Positions 17,749 to 25,881 of a DNA stretch of 64,000 bases are shown in pieces. The position numbers and the translations under genes were made by a program. Every line of letters begins with the position of its first letter. Within the stretch, counting starts at the first letter, position 1. The notes under the pieces are model-generated. The model searched no databases, was not told the DNA's origin, and saw nothing but the letters and a program-made list of their open reading frames with translations. The stretch is from Albidovulum aestuarii. GTDB lineage: Bacteria; Pseudomonadota; Alphaproteobacteria; Rhodobacterales; Rhodobacteraceae. The stretch lies in the NCBI RefSeq assembly GCF_029961185.1, contig NZ_JASBQQ010000001.1:476552-540551 (forward strand), in the 5' to 3' direction.

Positions 17749-19107
17749 ATGTCCGACTGGACCCAGAAACTGCCCGAAGCTGCCCAGGAATACATCGCCG
17801 GCCGCCGTCTGGATGAGGTCGAATGCCTCGTCTCCGACCTTGCCGGCGTGGCCAAGGGCAAGGCGATGCCCGCCTCTAAATTCGGCAAGCAGAAATACTT
17901 CCATCTGCCCAATTCGATCTTCGCCCAGACGATCACGGGCGATTATGCCGACATGCCGGATGAAAGCGAGTTTACCGAGCCCGACATGGTGCTGGTGCCC
18001 GATTTCTCGACCGCGACGGCAGTGCCGTGGACGGCGGACTGGACCTTGCAGGTCATCCATGACGTGCTGGACCAGAAGGGCGAGCCGGTACCAATGGCCC
18101 CGCGCAACGTCCTTAAGCATCTGGTTAAGCTCTATGCCGATCAGGGCTGGCGGCCCATCGTGGCGCCCGAGATGGAGTTTTACATCGTCGCGCGCAACAT
18201 CGACCCGAACCAGCCGGTCATTCCGCCGATCGGCCGCTCGGGGCGCCGGGTGATGGCCAATCAGGCCTATTCGATGTCGGCCGTCGATGAATACGGCAAG
18301 GTGATCGACGACATCTACGACTTTGCCGAAGCTCAGGGGCTGGAGATCGACGGCATCGTGCAGGAAGGCGGCGCGGGACAGGTCGAGCTGAACCTCAGCC
18401 ACGGCGATCCGGTCGTACTGGCCGACGAAGTGTTCTACTTCAAGCGGCTGATCCGCGAGGCGGCCCTGCGCCACGACAGCTTCGCCACCTTCATGGCGAA
18501 ACCGATAGAAGGTGAACCCGGGTCGGCGATGCATATCCATCAATCGGTCGTCGACATCAAAACCGGCACGAACATCTTTGCCGACAAAAAAGGCGAAGAG
18601 ACCCCGGAATTTATGCATTTCATCGCCGGGATGCAGAACTACCTGCCTGCCGTCGTCGCCCTGATGGCACCCTACGTGAATTCCTATCGCCGCTACGTCC
18701 CCGATTTCGCCGCCCCCATCAACCTCGAATGGGGCCGCGACAACCGGACGACGGGCCTGCGCGTGCCGATCTCGGAACCTGCCGCACGGCGTCTGGAAAA
18801 CCGCCTGCCGGGCATGGATTGCAACCCGTATCTCGGCATGGTCGCCACGATGGTTTGCGGCTATCTCGGCCTGATGGAAAAGAAGATGCCGCGACCGGAG
18901 AAATCCGGAAACGCCTATATCGATTCCGACGAACTGCCGACCACGCTCGGTGATGCGCTCGACCTCTTTTCCGAGTGTCAGCCGGTGCGCGACGTCCTGG
19001 GGACCGAGTTCTGCGACATCTACGAGGCGGTCAAGCGCAATGAATACAAGGAATTCCTGCAGGTCATCAGCCCGTGGGAACGTGAGCACTTGCTCCTGAA
19101 CGTCTGA
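17749..19107 (+). CDS. glutamine synthetase family protein, second copy (PuuA-like)
   Basis: A 452-residue glutamine synthetase-fold ligase distinct from the one upstream. Motifs include VAPEMEFYIVA, QEGGAGQVELNLSHGDP, GSAMHIHQSV and NRTTGLRVPIS; the C-terminus ends SPWEREHLLLNV as in gamma-glutamylputrescine synthetase relatives. It starts 14 bases after the amidotransferase. A GC-rich hairpin (19131-19152) follows. The two synthetases are only moderately alike, so they may have different amine partners. Confidence 0.87.
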   Translation: MSDWTQKLPEAAQEYIAGRRLDEVECLVSDLAGVAKGKAMPASKFGKQKYFHLPNSIFAQTITGDYADMPDESEFTEPDMVLVPDFSTATAVPWTADWTLQVIHDVLDQKGEPVPMAPRNVLKHLVKLYADQGWRPIVAPEMEFYIVARNIDPNQPVIPPIGRSGRRVMANQAYSMSAVDEYGKVIDDIYDFAEAQGLEIDGIVQEGGAGQVELNLSHGDPVVLADEVFYFKRLIREAALRHDSFATFMAKPIEGEPGSAMHIHQSVVDIKTGTNIFADKKGEETPEFMHFIAGMQNYLPAVVALMAPYVNSYRRYVPDFAAPINLEWGRDNRTTGLRVPISEPAARRLENRLPGMDCNPYLGMVATMVCGYLGLMEKKMPRPEKSGNAYIDSDELPTTLGDALDLFSECQPVRDVLGTEFCDIYEAVKRNEYKEFLQVISPWEREHLLLNV

Positions 19108-19130
19108 TTGCAACATTCCGCTGATTTTAG

Positions 19131-19152
19131 CAGGCCGCCTTCGGGCGGCCTG
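19131..19152 (+). terminator. stem-loop after the second synthetase gene
   Basis: CAGGCCGCC (19131-19139) and GGCGGCCTG (19144-19152) close a TTCG loop 24 bases after the stop. There is no strong T tract, so it may be a weak terminator or mRNA stabiliser. Confidence 0.6.
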
Positions 19153-19214
19153 TGGCGTTCGCGGTTGGGCTAAGGTAAGGAATAGTGAAATTCGAGATTT
19201 CAAAAAGGTGAAAC

Positions 19215-20411
19215 ATGGCCACCGCCACCCTCGCCACTCCAAAGGCCCCGGACCCCTATCAGGCCGAGCCGATCCCCGAGGCCGCACGGGTCGAGATCGA
19301 CCGGCTTCTGACCACGGGTGACCTGTTCCGTTACACCGCGCCCGAAGGTGCGCCGGTGGCGCTCCTGGAGGCTGAATTTGCCGCCTTCATGGGCACGCGG
19401 TACGCGCTTGCCGTCTCGTCCTGCTCGGCGGCCCTGTTCCTGGCGCTGAAGGCGCTGGACCTGCCGCGCGGCGCGCGGGTGCTGATCCCGGCATTTACGT
19501 TCGCTGCCGTGCCCTCTGCGGTCGTCCATGCCGACTGCATCCCGGTACTGGTGGAAGTCGGATCGAACTTCCGCATCGATCTCGACGATTTCCGCGCCAA
19601 GCTCGACGGGGCCGACGCAGTTCTGATCAGCCATATGCGTGGCCATACCTCTGACATGGACGCGATCATGGCCGAATGCGCGACGCGGGGCCTGCCGGTT
19701 GTGGAGGATGCCGCCCATTCGCTCGGCACTCTCTGGAACGGTCGCAAGATCGGCACGATCGGCAGGATCGGTTGTTTCTCGTTCCAGTCCTACAAGCTGG
19801 TGAATGCGGGCGAAGGAGGCATGTTCGTCACCGACGATCCCGAACTGGCCGCCCGCGCGGTGATCATGTCCGGCGCCTATGAACATAACTGGAAGAAACA
19901 TCCCGGCCTGCAGAACAGCTTCCTGAACTGGCAGAACAAGCTGCCGCTTTACAACATGCGGATGCAGAACCTTTCCGCCGCCGTGATCCGGCCGCAGATC
20001 GGCGAGATCAATGCACGTGTCGCCGCCGGGCGCCGCAATCATGACTATGTCGCAGAGCGGCTGAATACCTCCCCCTGGATCGACGTGCCACCCGCCCTGA
20101 AACAGGAAGAGCGCGCGCCGGATTCGCTCCAGTTCAACCTCACAGGCTTCGACAGCGATGATGAGGCCCGCGCCTTTCAGGACGCCGCCAAAATGCGGGG
20201 CGTCAGCGTGCAGGTCTTTGGCCTTTCAGCCGACAATGCCCGCGCCTACTGGAACTGGCAGTTCCTCGGCGACCTTCCCGACCTGCCCAAAACCCGCGAG
20301 ATGCTGATGCGTGCGAGTGATGTGCGCCTGCCCGCGCGCCTGACGAGGCCCGAGCTTGACATCATCGCAGATGCGCTGATCGCAGCCGCGCAGGACATCA
20401 AGGGCACCTGA
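19215..20411 (+). CDS. DegT/DnrJ/EryC1/StrS-type PLP aminotransferase
   Basis: A 398-residue PLP enzyme of the sugar aminotransferase group. The PLP-binding Lys is in FSFQSYKLVNAGEGG (about residue 195), after VVEDAAHSLGTLW with the conserved Asp that contacts the pyridine nitrogen. AAGGTG lies before the ATG. It follows the amine-ligase cluster by 107 bases but is separated by a hairpin, so it could be a separate unit. Substrate is not readable: nucleotide sugars are usual for the family, but the location suggests a small amine pathway. Confidence 0.85.
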   Translation: MATATLATPKAPDPYQAEPIPEAARVEIDRLLTTGDLFRYTAPEGAPVALLEAEFAAFMGTRYALAVSSCSAALFLALKALDLPRGARVLIPAFTFAAVPSAVVHADCIPVLVEVGSNFRIDLDDFRAKLDGADAVLISHMRGHTSDMDAIMAECATRGLPVVEDAAHSLGTLWNGRKIGTIGRIGCFSFQSYKLVNAGEGGMFVTDDPELAARAVIMSGAYEHNWKKHPGLQNSFLNWQNKLPLYNMRMQNLSAAVIRPQIGEINARVAAGRRNHDYVAERLNTSPWIDVPPALKQEERAPDSLQFNLTGFDSDDEARAFQDAAKMRGVSVQVFGLSADNARAYWNWQFLGDLPDLPKTREMLMRASDVRLPARLTRPELDIIADALIAAAQDIKGT

Positions 20412-20419
20412 CCCGCCCC

Positions 20420-20453
20420 ACTTTCTGTCCCAAAATACTCCCGCCGGAGGCTC
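20420..20453 (-). repeat. GGAGTATTTT/GACAGAAAGTG dispersed repeat
   Basis: Read on the minus strand: CCTCCGGCGGGAGTATTTT, then GGGACAGAAAGTGGGG. It fills the short gap between two convergent genes. Other copies are at 65-92, 110-195 (degenerate), 39796-39827 and, more diverged, 25738-25790 and 61437-61590. Confidence 0.7.
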
Positions 20454-20477
20454 CTGACCGGGCCACCGGCGAAACAC

Positions 20478-21050
20478 TCAGAGTTTCGAAAGCTTGGACT
20501 GCAACTCGGCAAGCTGCTTCTTGATGGCTTCCAGATCTTCCCCGCCCTTGGGTTTCGCCTTCGACTTCGACGGCGCTTCCTCTTCCTCCGGCTCGGGCCC
20601 AGACGATCCCGAGAAGCCGCCCATGATCGACTTCAGGAAGGCCTGCTGCTGGCGCTGAAGCGCATCAAAGCCCGGCATCGAGGCCATGGGATTGGGGAAG
20701 GTAGAGAGGTTTTCCAGCATCTTGGACTGGCCCTCGCGTAGCATCTCGAAGCTCGCGGCCAGAAATTGCGGTACGACGCTTTGTGCATTCGTCGTGTAGC
20801 TGCGCACCAAGTCGGTCAGTACGTCTATGGGCAGAACGCTTTCGCCGCGACTTTCATGCTCGGCGATGATCTGCAACAGGTATTGCCGGGTCAGGTCGTC
20901 GCCCGACTTCAGATCGACGATCTGCACTTCGCGCCCGTCGCGGATGAAGGCGGCGATATCCTCCAGCGTCACGTAGTCGCTGGTCTCCGTGTTATAGAGC
21001 CGTCGGCTCGCATAACGTTTAATCAGCAGCGGCTTGGCGTCGTCGGCCAT
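20478..21050 (-). CDS. phaR: polyhydroxyalkanoate synthesis repressor PhaR
   Basis: DNA-binding repressor that senses PHA granules and controls phasin and synthase genes. The 190-residue product opens with the conserved DNA-binding region KRYASRRLYNTETSDYVTLEDIAAFIRDG, then the PHB-accumulation regulatory region with LTRQYLLQIIAEHE. A Gln/Met-rich middle and acidic Lys-rich C-terminus with a short coiled coil (IKKQLAELQSKLSKL) follow. The CTGC/TTGC-GCAG site upstream (21077-21087) suggests self-repression. Confidence 0.93.
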   Translation of the reverse strand: MADDAKPLLIKRYASRRLYNTETSDYVTLEDIAAFIRDGREVQIVDLKSGDDLTRQYLLQIIAEHESRGESVLPIDVLTDLVRSYTTNAQSVVPQFLAASFEMLREGQSKMLENLSTFPNPMASMPGFDALQRQQQAFLKSIMGGFSGSSGPEPEEEEAPSKSKAKPKGGEDLEAIKKQLAELQSKLSKL

Positions 21051-21076
21051 TAGCCATCCTCCCCAGGATCATTCTT

Positions 21077-21087
21077 TTGCGTTGCAG
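21077..21087. promoter_or_regulatory. candidate PhaR operator upstream of phaR
   Basis: TTGC-GTT-GCAG, 27 bases before the phaR ATG. PhaR of Rhodobacter relatives is known to bind CTGC-N3-4-GCAG; this copy has one changed base in the left half. Confidence 0.6.
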
Positions 21088-21127
21088 CGAGATTAAGCCG
21101 CGCGGCAGAAAACACAACCAAAAGAAA

Positions 21128-21150
21128 AGGCGGGCACAATGTGCCCGCCT
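21128..21150 (-). terminator. rho-independent terminator of the phasin gene
   Basis: AGGCGGGCAC and GTGCCCGCCT form a perfect 10-bp stem with a 3-base loop. On the minus strand the stem is followed by TTTCTTTTGG. It lies about 70 bases after the phaP stop. Confidence 0.85.
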
Positions 21151-21217
21151 GAGTGCGGTCTCACCGACAGGGAGGAGTGAGGAGACCGTAAAACTTTACT
21201 CGTTACCGAATTCGAAC

Positions 21218-21667
21218 TTACTTCACCGAAGCGGTGGCTTTCTTCGCGGCAGCGGTCACTTCGGCCTGGGCCTTCTTGACGGCAGCAGTCGCGTCTTCCG
21301 AGAAGTCCTTGCCAGCGGCAAGCATCAGTTCGACGGTTTCCATCTGGGCTTTCTTCGCGACTTCAGCGAAGGCAGCGAGGTTCGCAGCGGCTAGTTCGGC
21401 AGCGGACGAAGCGAAGTCCGAAACGGCTTTCGAATAGTCGGCCGGCTCGTCCTTGACGGCGGTCAGCGTGCTGACCTTGCCGAGCGTTTCTTTCGTCCAC
21501 TTGGACGAGATCTCGTTCGACTTTTCGGCAGCTTCGAGAGCAACCTTGGCGACCTTCTCACCGAGAACGGCGGAGGTCTTGAACGTGTCCTGTAGAGCTT
21601 TCGCGTCGAACGGGAAAGCGGCAGCCATGTCGTTCATGACTTTGGTAAAGTCCTGAGTCTTCTGCAT
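21218..21667 (-). CDS. phaP: phasin, PHA granule surface protein
   Basis: Coats PHA granules. The 149-residue product is a helical, Ala/Lys-rich phasin: MQKTQDFTKVMNDMAAAFPFD at the N-terminus, a central amphipathic coiled-coil region and an Ala-Lys-rich tail (KAQAEVTAAAKKATASVK). The start at 21667 is preceded by AAGGAGA, so the upstream in-frame extension is excluded. Two CTGC-N3-GCAG sites lie 62-100 bases upstream, so PhaR control is likely. Confidence 0.92.
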   Translation of the reverse strand: MQKTQDFTKVMNDMAAAFPFDAKALQDTFKTSAVLGEKVAKVALEAAEKSNEISSKWTKETLGKVSTLTAVKDEPADYSKAVSDFASSAAELAAANLAAFAEVAKKAQMETVELMLAAGKDFSEDATAAVKKAQAEVTAAAKKATASVK

Positions 21668-21728
21668 CTGTCTATCTCCTTGCATCGGGCGGGGGGTGCC
21701 CTTTCTGCGTCTGTAATGAAGATAGATG

Positions 21729-21739
21729 CTGCGCCGCAG
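21729..21739. promoter_or_regulatory. PhaR operator 1 upstream of phaP
   Basis: CTGC-GCC-GCAG, an exact match to the known PhaR consensus (CTGC-N3-4-GCAG), between phaC and phaP. Confidence 0.75.
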
Positions 21740-21756
21740 CATTTCAAGTGTTTTTG

Positions 21757-21767
21757 CTGCAGTGCAG
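21757..21767. promoter_or_regulatory. PhaR operator 2 upstream of phaP
   Basis: CTGC-AGT-GCAG, a second exact match 28 bases further from the phaP start, followed by a run of A residues. Confidence 0.75.
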
Positions 21768-21790
21768 AAAAAAGTTTTTCGGCTTATTTT

Positions 21791-23584
21791 TCAGATGATT
21801 GGTGTCTCGGTGACATAGGTACCGGGCGCTGGCGCCAGAACTGGGTGCTTCGAATCACCCAAGTCACGCGCCTCAATCATCTTGCCTGCGCGAGGTTTCA
21901 TCCATGCTTCCCAGCGCGGCCACCAGCTGCCGTCATGGAATGTCGCCGTGGCCAGCCAGTCATCGGCCTCGCCCATTTCAGTATCGTTTGTGTAATGGCC
22001 ATACTTGTTCTTCGAGGGCGGATTGATGATCCCCGCGATATGGCCGGATTGCGAAACGACAAAGGTCTTGTCCTTCGAGCCATATTGCCGGATGCCGTTG
22101 AACGACCCTTTCCACGGCGCGATGTGATCGGCCTCGCAGGCCACAGCGAAGAGCGGGATCTTCACATCCTTTAACCCGATCGTCTCGCCGCAGATCTCGA
22201 TCGTGCCATCGGCAAGCCGGTTCGCCTGACAGATCCAGCGCAGATATTCGACCGCCATCTTGGCGGGCAGGTTGGTGCCGTCACCATTCCAGTAGAGAAG
22301 ATCGAAGGCCGGCGGCTTGTCGCCAAGCATGTAGTTGCGGATCGCGGGCGCATAGACGAGGTCATTCGAGCGCAGGAAGGAGAAGGTCCGCGCCATGAAA
22401 TACTTGTCGAGATAGCCGTCGCGGCCGACCTGTTCCTCGATCCCGTCGATGAAGTCGTCGTCAAGGAAGACCGACACTTCGCCCGGATCGGAGAAATCCG
22501 TGAGCGTGGTGAAGAAGGTGGCCGATTTGACCGACTTGTCGCCACGCTTGGCCAGAACCGCCTGCGTCAGGGTCAGGGTCGTTCCGGCAATGCAGTAGCC
22601 GACCGCATTGACCTGCTTTTCGCCAGTGATCTTCTTGGCCTCTTCGATGGCCGCGATGAACCCTTCCTCGACATATTCGTCGAGGCCGACATCGGCATAG
22701 CTCTTGTCAGGGTTCTTCCAGCTGACCACAAACAGCGTATAGCCCTGATCGACGATCCACTTGATCAGCGAGTTCGAGGGCTTGAGGTCCATGATGTAGA
22801 ACTTGTTGATCCAGGGCGGGAAGATCACGATCGGCGTTGCATGCACCTTCTCAGTCGTCGCCTTGTACTGGATCAGTTCGATCATCCGGTTGCGATAGAC
22901 AACCGCGCCTTCGGTCGCGCCGATATTGTCGCCGAGCACAAAGGCATCAGGATCGGCCAGTCGCACCAGGAAATCGCCGTGATTGCTCTCGATGTCGTGG
23001 ACGAGGTTCTCGAGCCCCTTAACAAGGCTTTCGCCATCCGTCTCGACCGCACGTTCCAGCGCATCGGGATTTGTGGCGAGGAAATTCGTCGGCGCCAGCA
23101 TGTCCATCAGCTGATGCGCGAAATGCTCCACGCGCTTCCTTTCATGCGGTTCCAGATCATCGATATCCGACAGCGCCATCTCCATCGCTTCGACATTGCG
23201 GAAATACTGCTGCTTGACGAAGTTGAAATAGGGATGGGTCTTCCACAGCGGGTTCGAAAACCGCCGGTCGGTCGGCGTGTCGTCGTCGGGCGCGGTGAAT
23301 TTTCCCGAGGCAAGCGCATGCTGCGCGTCGATATAGTGCTTGAGCGTCTTGCCCCAGAGCGTGGCCTGCTGTTCGATCAGCTTGCCGGGGTTTTCCATCG
23401 CCTCTTTCCAGTAGGCGGTTACCGCATGGGTGAACAATCCCATCCCGGGCGCTTCCACGGCGGGATTCGGCGTGCGCTTCTGCGACACGGCCTGGACCAG
23501 ACGCTGAGTCAATTCTTCCAATCTGGTGAGATTTGACGCCAGTTTCTCAAGATTCTCGGAAGGGACGTTGAGATCGGTTGTCAT
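21791..23584 (-). CDS. phaC: class I poly(3-hydroxyalkanoate) synthase
   Basis: Polymerises hydroxyacyl-CoA into PHA at the granule surface. The 597-residue product has an N-terminal PhaC domain (about 90-260) and an alpha/beta-hydrolase core. The catalytic Cys sits in the lipase-like box NAVGYCIAGTTL, the Asp in the WNGDGTNLP region or nearby, and the His in SQSGHIAGIINPP. Divergent from phaZ with two PhaR-like sites between them. Confidence 0.96.
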   Translation of the reverse strand: MTTDLNVPSENLEKLASNLTRLEELTQRLVQAVSQKRTPNPAVEAPGMGLFTHAVTAYWKEAMENPGKLIEQQATLWGKTLKHYIDAQHALASGKFTAPDDDTPTDRRFSNPLWKTHPYFNFVKQQYFRNVEAMEMALSDIDDLEPHERKRVEHFAHQLMDMLAPTNFLATNPDALERAVETDGESLVKGLENLVHDIESNHGDFLVRLADPDAFVLGDNIGATEGAVVYRNRMIELIQYKATTEKVHATPIVIFPPWINKFYIMDLKPSNSLIKWIVDQGYTLFVVSWKNPDKSYADVGLDEYVEEGFIAAIEEAKKITGEKQVNAVGYCIAGTTLTLTQAVLAKRGDKSVKSATFFTTLTDFSDPGEVSVFLDDDFIDGIEEQVGRDGYLDKYFMARTFSFLRSNDLVYAPAIRNYMLGDKPPAFDLLYWNGDGTNLPAKMAVEYLRWICQANRLADGTIEICGETIGLKDVKIPLFAVACEADHIAPWKGSFNGIRQYGSKDKTFVVSQSGHIAGIINPPSKNKYGHYTNDTEMGEADDWLATATFHDGSWWPRWEAWMKPRAGKMIEARDLGDSKHPVLAPAPGTYVTETPII

Positions 23585-23607
23585 ATTAACCTTTCCTTCC
23601 TACTCTG

Positions 23608-23618
23608 TTGCAGTGCAG
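23608..23618. promoter_or_regulatory. candidate PhaR operator between phaC and phaZ
   Basis: TTGC-AGT-GCAG, the same core as the site at 21757 with one changed base, 24 bases before the phaC ATG. Confidence 0.6.
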
Positions 23619-23628
23619 CATAACGATG

Positions 23629-23640
23629 TTGCGACCGCAG
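23629..23640. promoter_or_regulatory. second candidate PhaR site between phaC and phaZ
   Basis: TTGC-GACC-GCAG, an N4-spaced variant of the PhaR motif on the phaZ side of the divergent promoter region. Confidence 0.5.
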
Positions 23641-23685
23641 GAAAAGCGACGATTCGGTAACGGTGCCGGCAAAGGAGACGCCATC

Positions 23686-24963
23686 ATGAAGAGTATGTTC
23701 TCTTACGACCTGATGGAAAGTGCCCGCAATACCAATGAATGGCTGGGCGCTTCGGCCCGCGCCATGGCCTCATACCCGGTCTGGGGACTGGTGCCGCATC
23801 CGATGTTCAAGGTCATGTCCGCCTGGGGCCGGGTGACCGAACGCAGCTTTGCCCGCATGGTGATCAAGCCAGACTGGGGCATCCGCACCGTGGTGGGCGA
23901 GGATGACCGCGATCATCTGGTCGAGATCGAGACCCTTGTCGACCGCCCCTTCGGCAGCCTCATTCATTTCAAGGTCGTCGGCCGCGATCCGATGCCGCGC
24001 CGCGTTCTTCTGGTCGCGCCGATGTCGGGCCACTATTCCACGCTGCTGCGGTCGACCGTTAAAAGCCTTCTGCCCGATTGCGACGTCTATGTTACCGACT
24101 GGCACAATGCCCGCGACATTCCCGTCAGCGCCGGAAAGTTCGATATCGAGGATTATGCCGCCTACCTCGTGGACTTCATGCGCCATCTCGGCCCTGACAT
24201 CCACGTCGTCGCGGTCTGCCAGCCGGTTCCGATCACGCTCGCCGCGACCGCGCTTCTGGCCGAAACCGACCCGGCCGCGCAACCACGGACCCTGACGCTG
24301 ATCGGTGGCCCGGTCGATCCGGATGCGGCGCCGACCGAGGTCACGGATTTCGGCCGCCGCCTGACCATGGGTCAGCTTGAACATCTCGCGATTCAGCGGG
24401 TGGGCTTCAAATATGCCGGGGCCGGACGTCTGGTCTATCCGGGGCTGTTGCAGCTCGCCTCCTTCATCTCGATGAACATGGACCGCCACGCCCAGGCATT
24501 TTCCGACAAGATCACCGCCGCAGCGAAGGGCGAAGACGGCGAACGCGACGCCCATAACCGGTTCTATGACGAATATCTCTCGGTCATGGACATGACGGCG
24601 GAATTCTACCTCTCGACGGTCGAACGTATCTTCAAGAACCGCGAGATCGCGCAGAATACCTTCTCGGTCGCCGGTCATCAGGTTGATATCGGCAAGATCA
24701 CCGATGTGGCGGTGCATGTCATCGAGGGAGAGAAAGACGACATCTCAGCCCCCGGCCAGTGCCTTGCAGCACTTGGCCTCTGCACCGGCCTGCCAGAGTC
24801 GAAAAAGGCGAGCCACGTAGAACCCGGCGCAGGCCATTACGGCATCTTCGCGGGCAAGTCCTGGCGCAATAATATCCGGCCGCTGGTGCTGGATTTCTTC
24901 GACGCCAATTCCAGCGCTCCGCGCCGCCGCTCAGCCGCCAAAACGGCCATTCGCGCCGTCTGA
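23686..24963 (+). CDS. phaZ: intracellular polyhydroxyalkanoate depolymerase
   Basis: Breaks down stored PHA granules. The 425-residue product matches the PhaZ1-type family: YVTDWHNARDIPVSAGKFDIEDY, followed by VVAVCQPVPITLAATALL where the Cys is the catalytic nucleophile, and a C-terminal His in GAGHYGIFAGKSWR. The ATG follows AAAGGAGA; an in-frame upstream ATG at 23608 overlaps the operator and is unlikely. Divergent from phaC, sharing one control region. Confidence 0.93.
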   Translation: MKSMFSYDLMESARNTNEWLGASARAMASYPVWGLVPHPMFKVMSAWGRVTERSFARMVIKPDWGIRTVVGEDDRDHLVEIETLVDRPFGSLIHFKVVGRDPMPRRVLLVAPMSGHYSTLLRSTVKSLLPDCDVYVTDWHNARDIPVSAGKFDIEDYAAYLVDFMRHLGPDIHVVAVCQPVPITLAATALLAETDPAAQPRTLTLIGGPVDPDAAPTEVTDFGRRLTMGQLEHLAIQRVGFKYAGAGRLVYPGLLQLASFISMNMDRHAQAFSDKITAAAKGEDGERDAHNRFYDEYLSVMDMTAEFYLSTVERIFKNREIAQNTFSVAGHQVDIGKITDVAVHVIEGEKDDISAPGQCLAALGLCTGLPESKKASHVEPGAGHYGIFAGKSWRNNIRPLVLDFFDANSSAPRRRSAAKTAIRAV

Positions 24964-24967
24964 AAGG

Positions 24968-25726
24968 TCAGGCTGCCTCACCGATCCGCTGGATTACCTT
25001 CAGCACGCTGAGCTCGATCAGCTTCAGGCATTCGGGTGTGGAAAACCGGTGGTCGGCATCCTTGACCAGTGTCAGCCTGATATCCGGCCCCGTCGCATGG
25101 TCGATCAGCCGCACCGCGACCGAGACCGGCACATCTGCATCGGCCGTTCCCTGCAGCATCCTGACCGGCATCGGCAGAGTGAGGGCTGAGCGCAGCACCA
25201 ATCGCTCACGCCCCTCCTCGATCAGCCGCTTCGTGATGATATAGGGCTCATCGGAATAATCCGACGGCAGGGCCACCTGCCCCGCCTCGATCAGCTCCTG
25301 CCGCTGGGTATCGGAAAACTCCTCCCACATCCCGTCCTCGGTAAAGTCCGGGGCGGCGGCAATCGTCACCAATCCCGCAACCTTTTCAGGGCATTCCCGC
25401 GCCATCAGCAGCGAAATCCAGCTGCCCATCGACGATCCCACCAATACCTGCGGCCCTTCGGTCAGTTCCAGAATCGCGGCCCGCGCATCCTCGAACCAGT
25501 CACCGATGCACCCGTCGAGAAAATCGCCCGAGGATTGCCCGTGCCCGGAATAGTCAAAGCGCAGGAAGGCGCGGCCATGGCGCTTCGCCCATGCCTCCAG
25601 TGCCAGCGCCTTGGTGCCTTCTTTGTCCGATCGGAACCCGCCCAGAAACACCACGCCCGGCCCGGCGCCTTCTATGCGGTCATAGGCAATATCGCGGCCG
25701 TCAGGCGTCTTCAGCATCTCACTCAT
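24968..25726 (-). CDS. alpha/beta-fold carboxylesterase
   Basis: A 252-residue serine hydrolase. The nucleophile elbow is VGSSMGSW (about residue 97), with Asp in GTADADVP and His in KDADHRFS, a complete catalytic triad. It resembles the ABHD10-like bacterial esterases. It lies convergent with and 4 bases from phaZ, so a role in hydroxyacyl metabolism is possible but not shown. Confidence 0.87.
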   Translation of the reverse strand: MSEMLKTPDGRDIAYDRIEGAGPGVVFLGGFRSDKEGTKALALEAWAKRHGRAFLRFDYSGHGQSSGDFLDGCIGDWFEDARAAILELTEGPQVLVGSSMGSWISLLMARECPEKVAGLVTIAAAPDFTEDGMWEEFSDTQRQELIEAGQVALPSDYSDEPYIITKRLIEEGRERLVLRSALTLPMPVRMLQGTADADVPVSVAVRLIDHATGPDIRLTLVKDADHRFSTPECLKLIELSVLKVIQRIGEAA

Positions 25727-25737
25727 CGGCGTCCCCC

Positions 25738-25790
25738 TGCTTCTTCTGTTCCCAAATACCTCCGGGGGTCCGAGTGTGGAACCCCCGGCC
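25738..25790 (-). repeat. diverged copy of the GTATTT/GAACAGAAG dispersed repeat
   Basis: On the minus strand this reads CTCGGACCCCCGGAGG, TATTTGGGAACAGAAG. It shares the CTCGG, CCGGAGG, TATTT and ACAGAA blocks with the repeats at 20420 and 39796. It lies just upstream of the esterase gene. Confidence 0.5.
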
Positions 25791-25881
25791 GTTGACTTCC
25801 CGCACGCGATCTACCAATAAGCCCAAGACATAACCCGCAACCGGGCGTTCCGTGGGCGCCAAACCGACGAGGAGCTGGGCC

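Noticed and set aside
17560-19287. A 575-codon open frame opposite the second glutamine synthetase-like gene
   Set aside because: Shadow of a well-supported gene; composition is typical of antisense to GC-rich codons.
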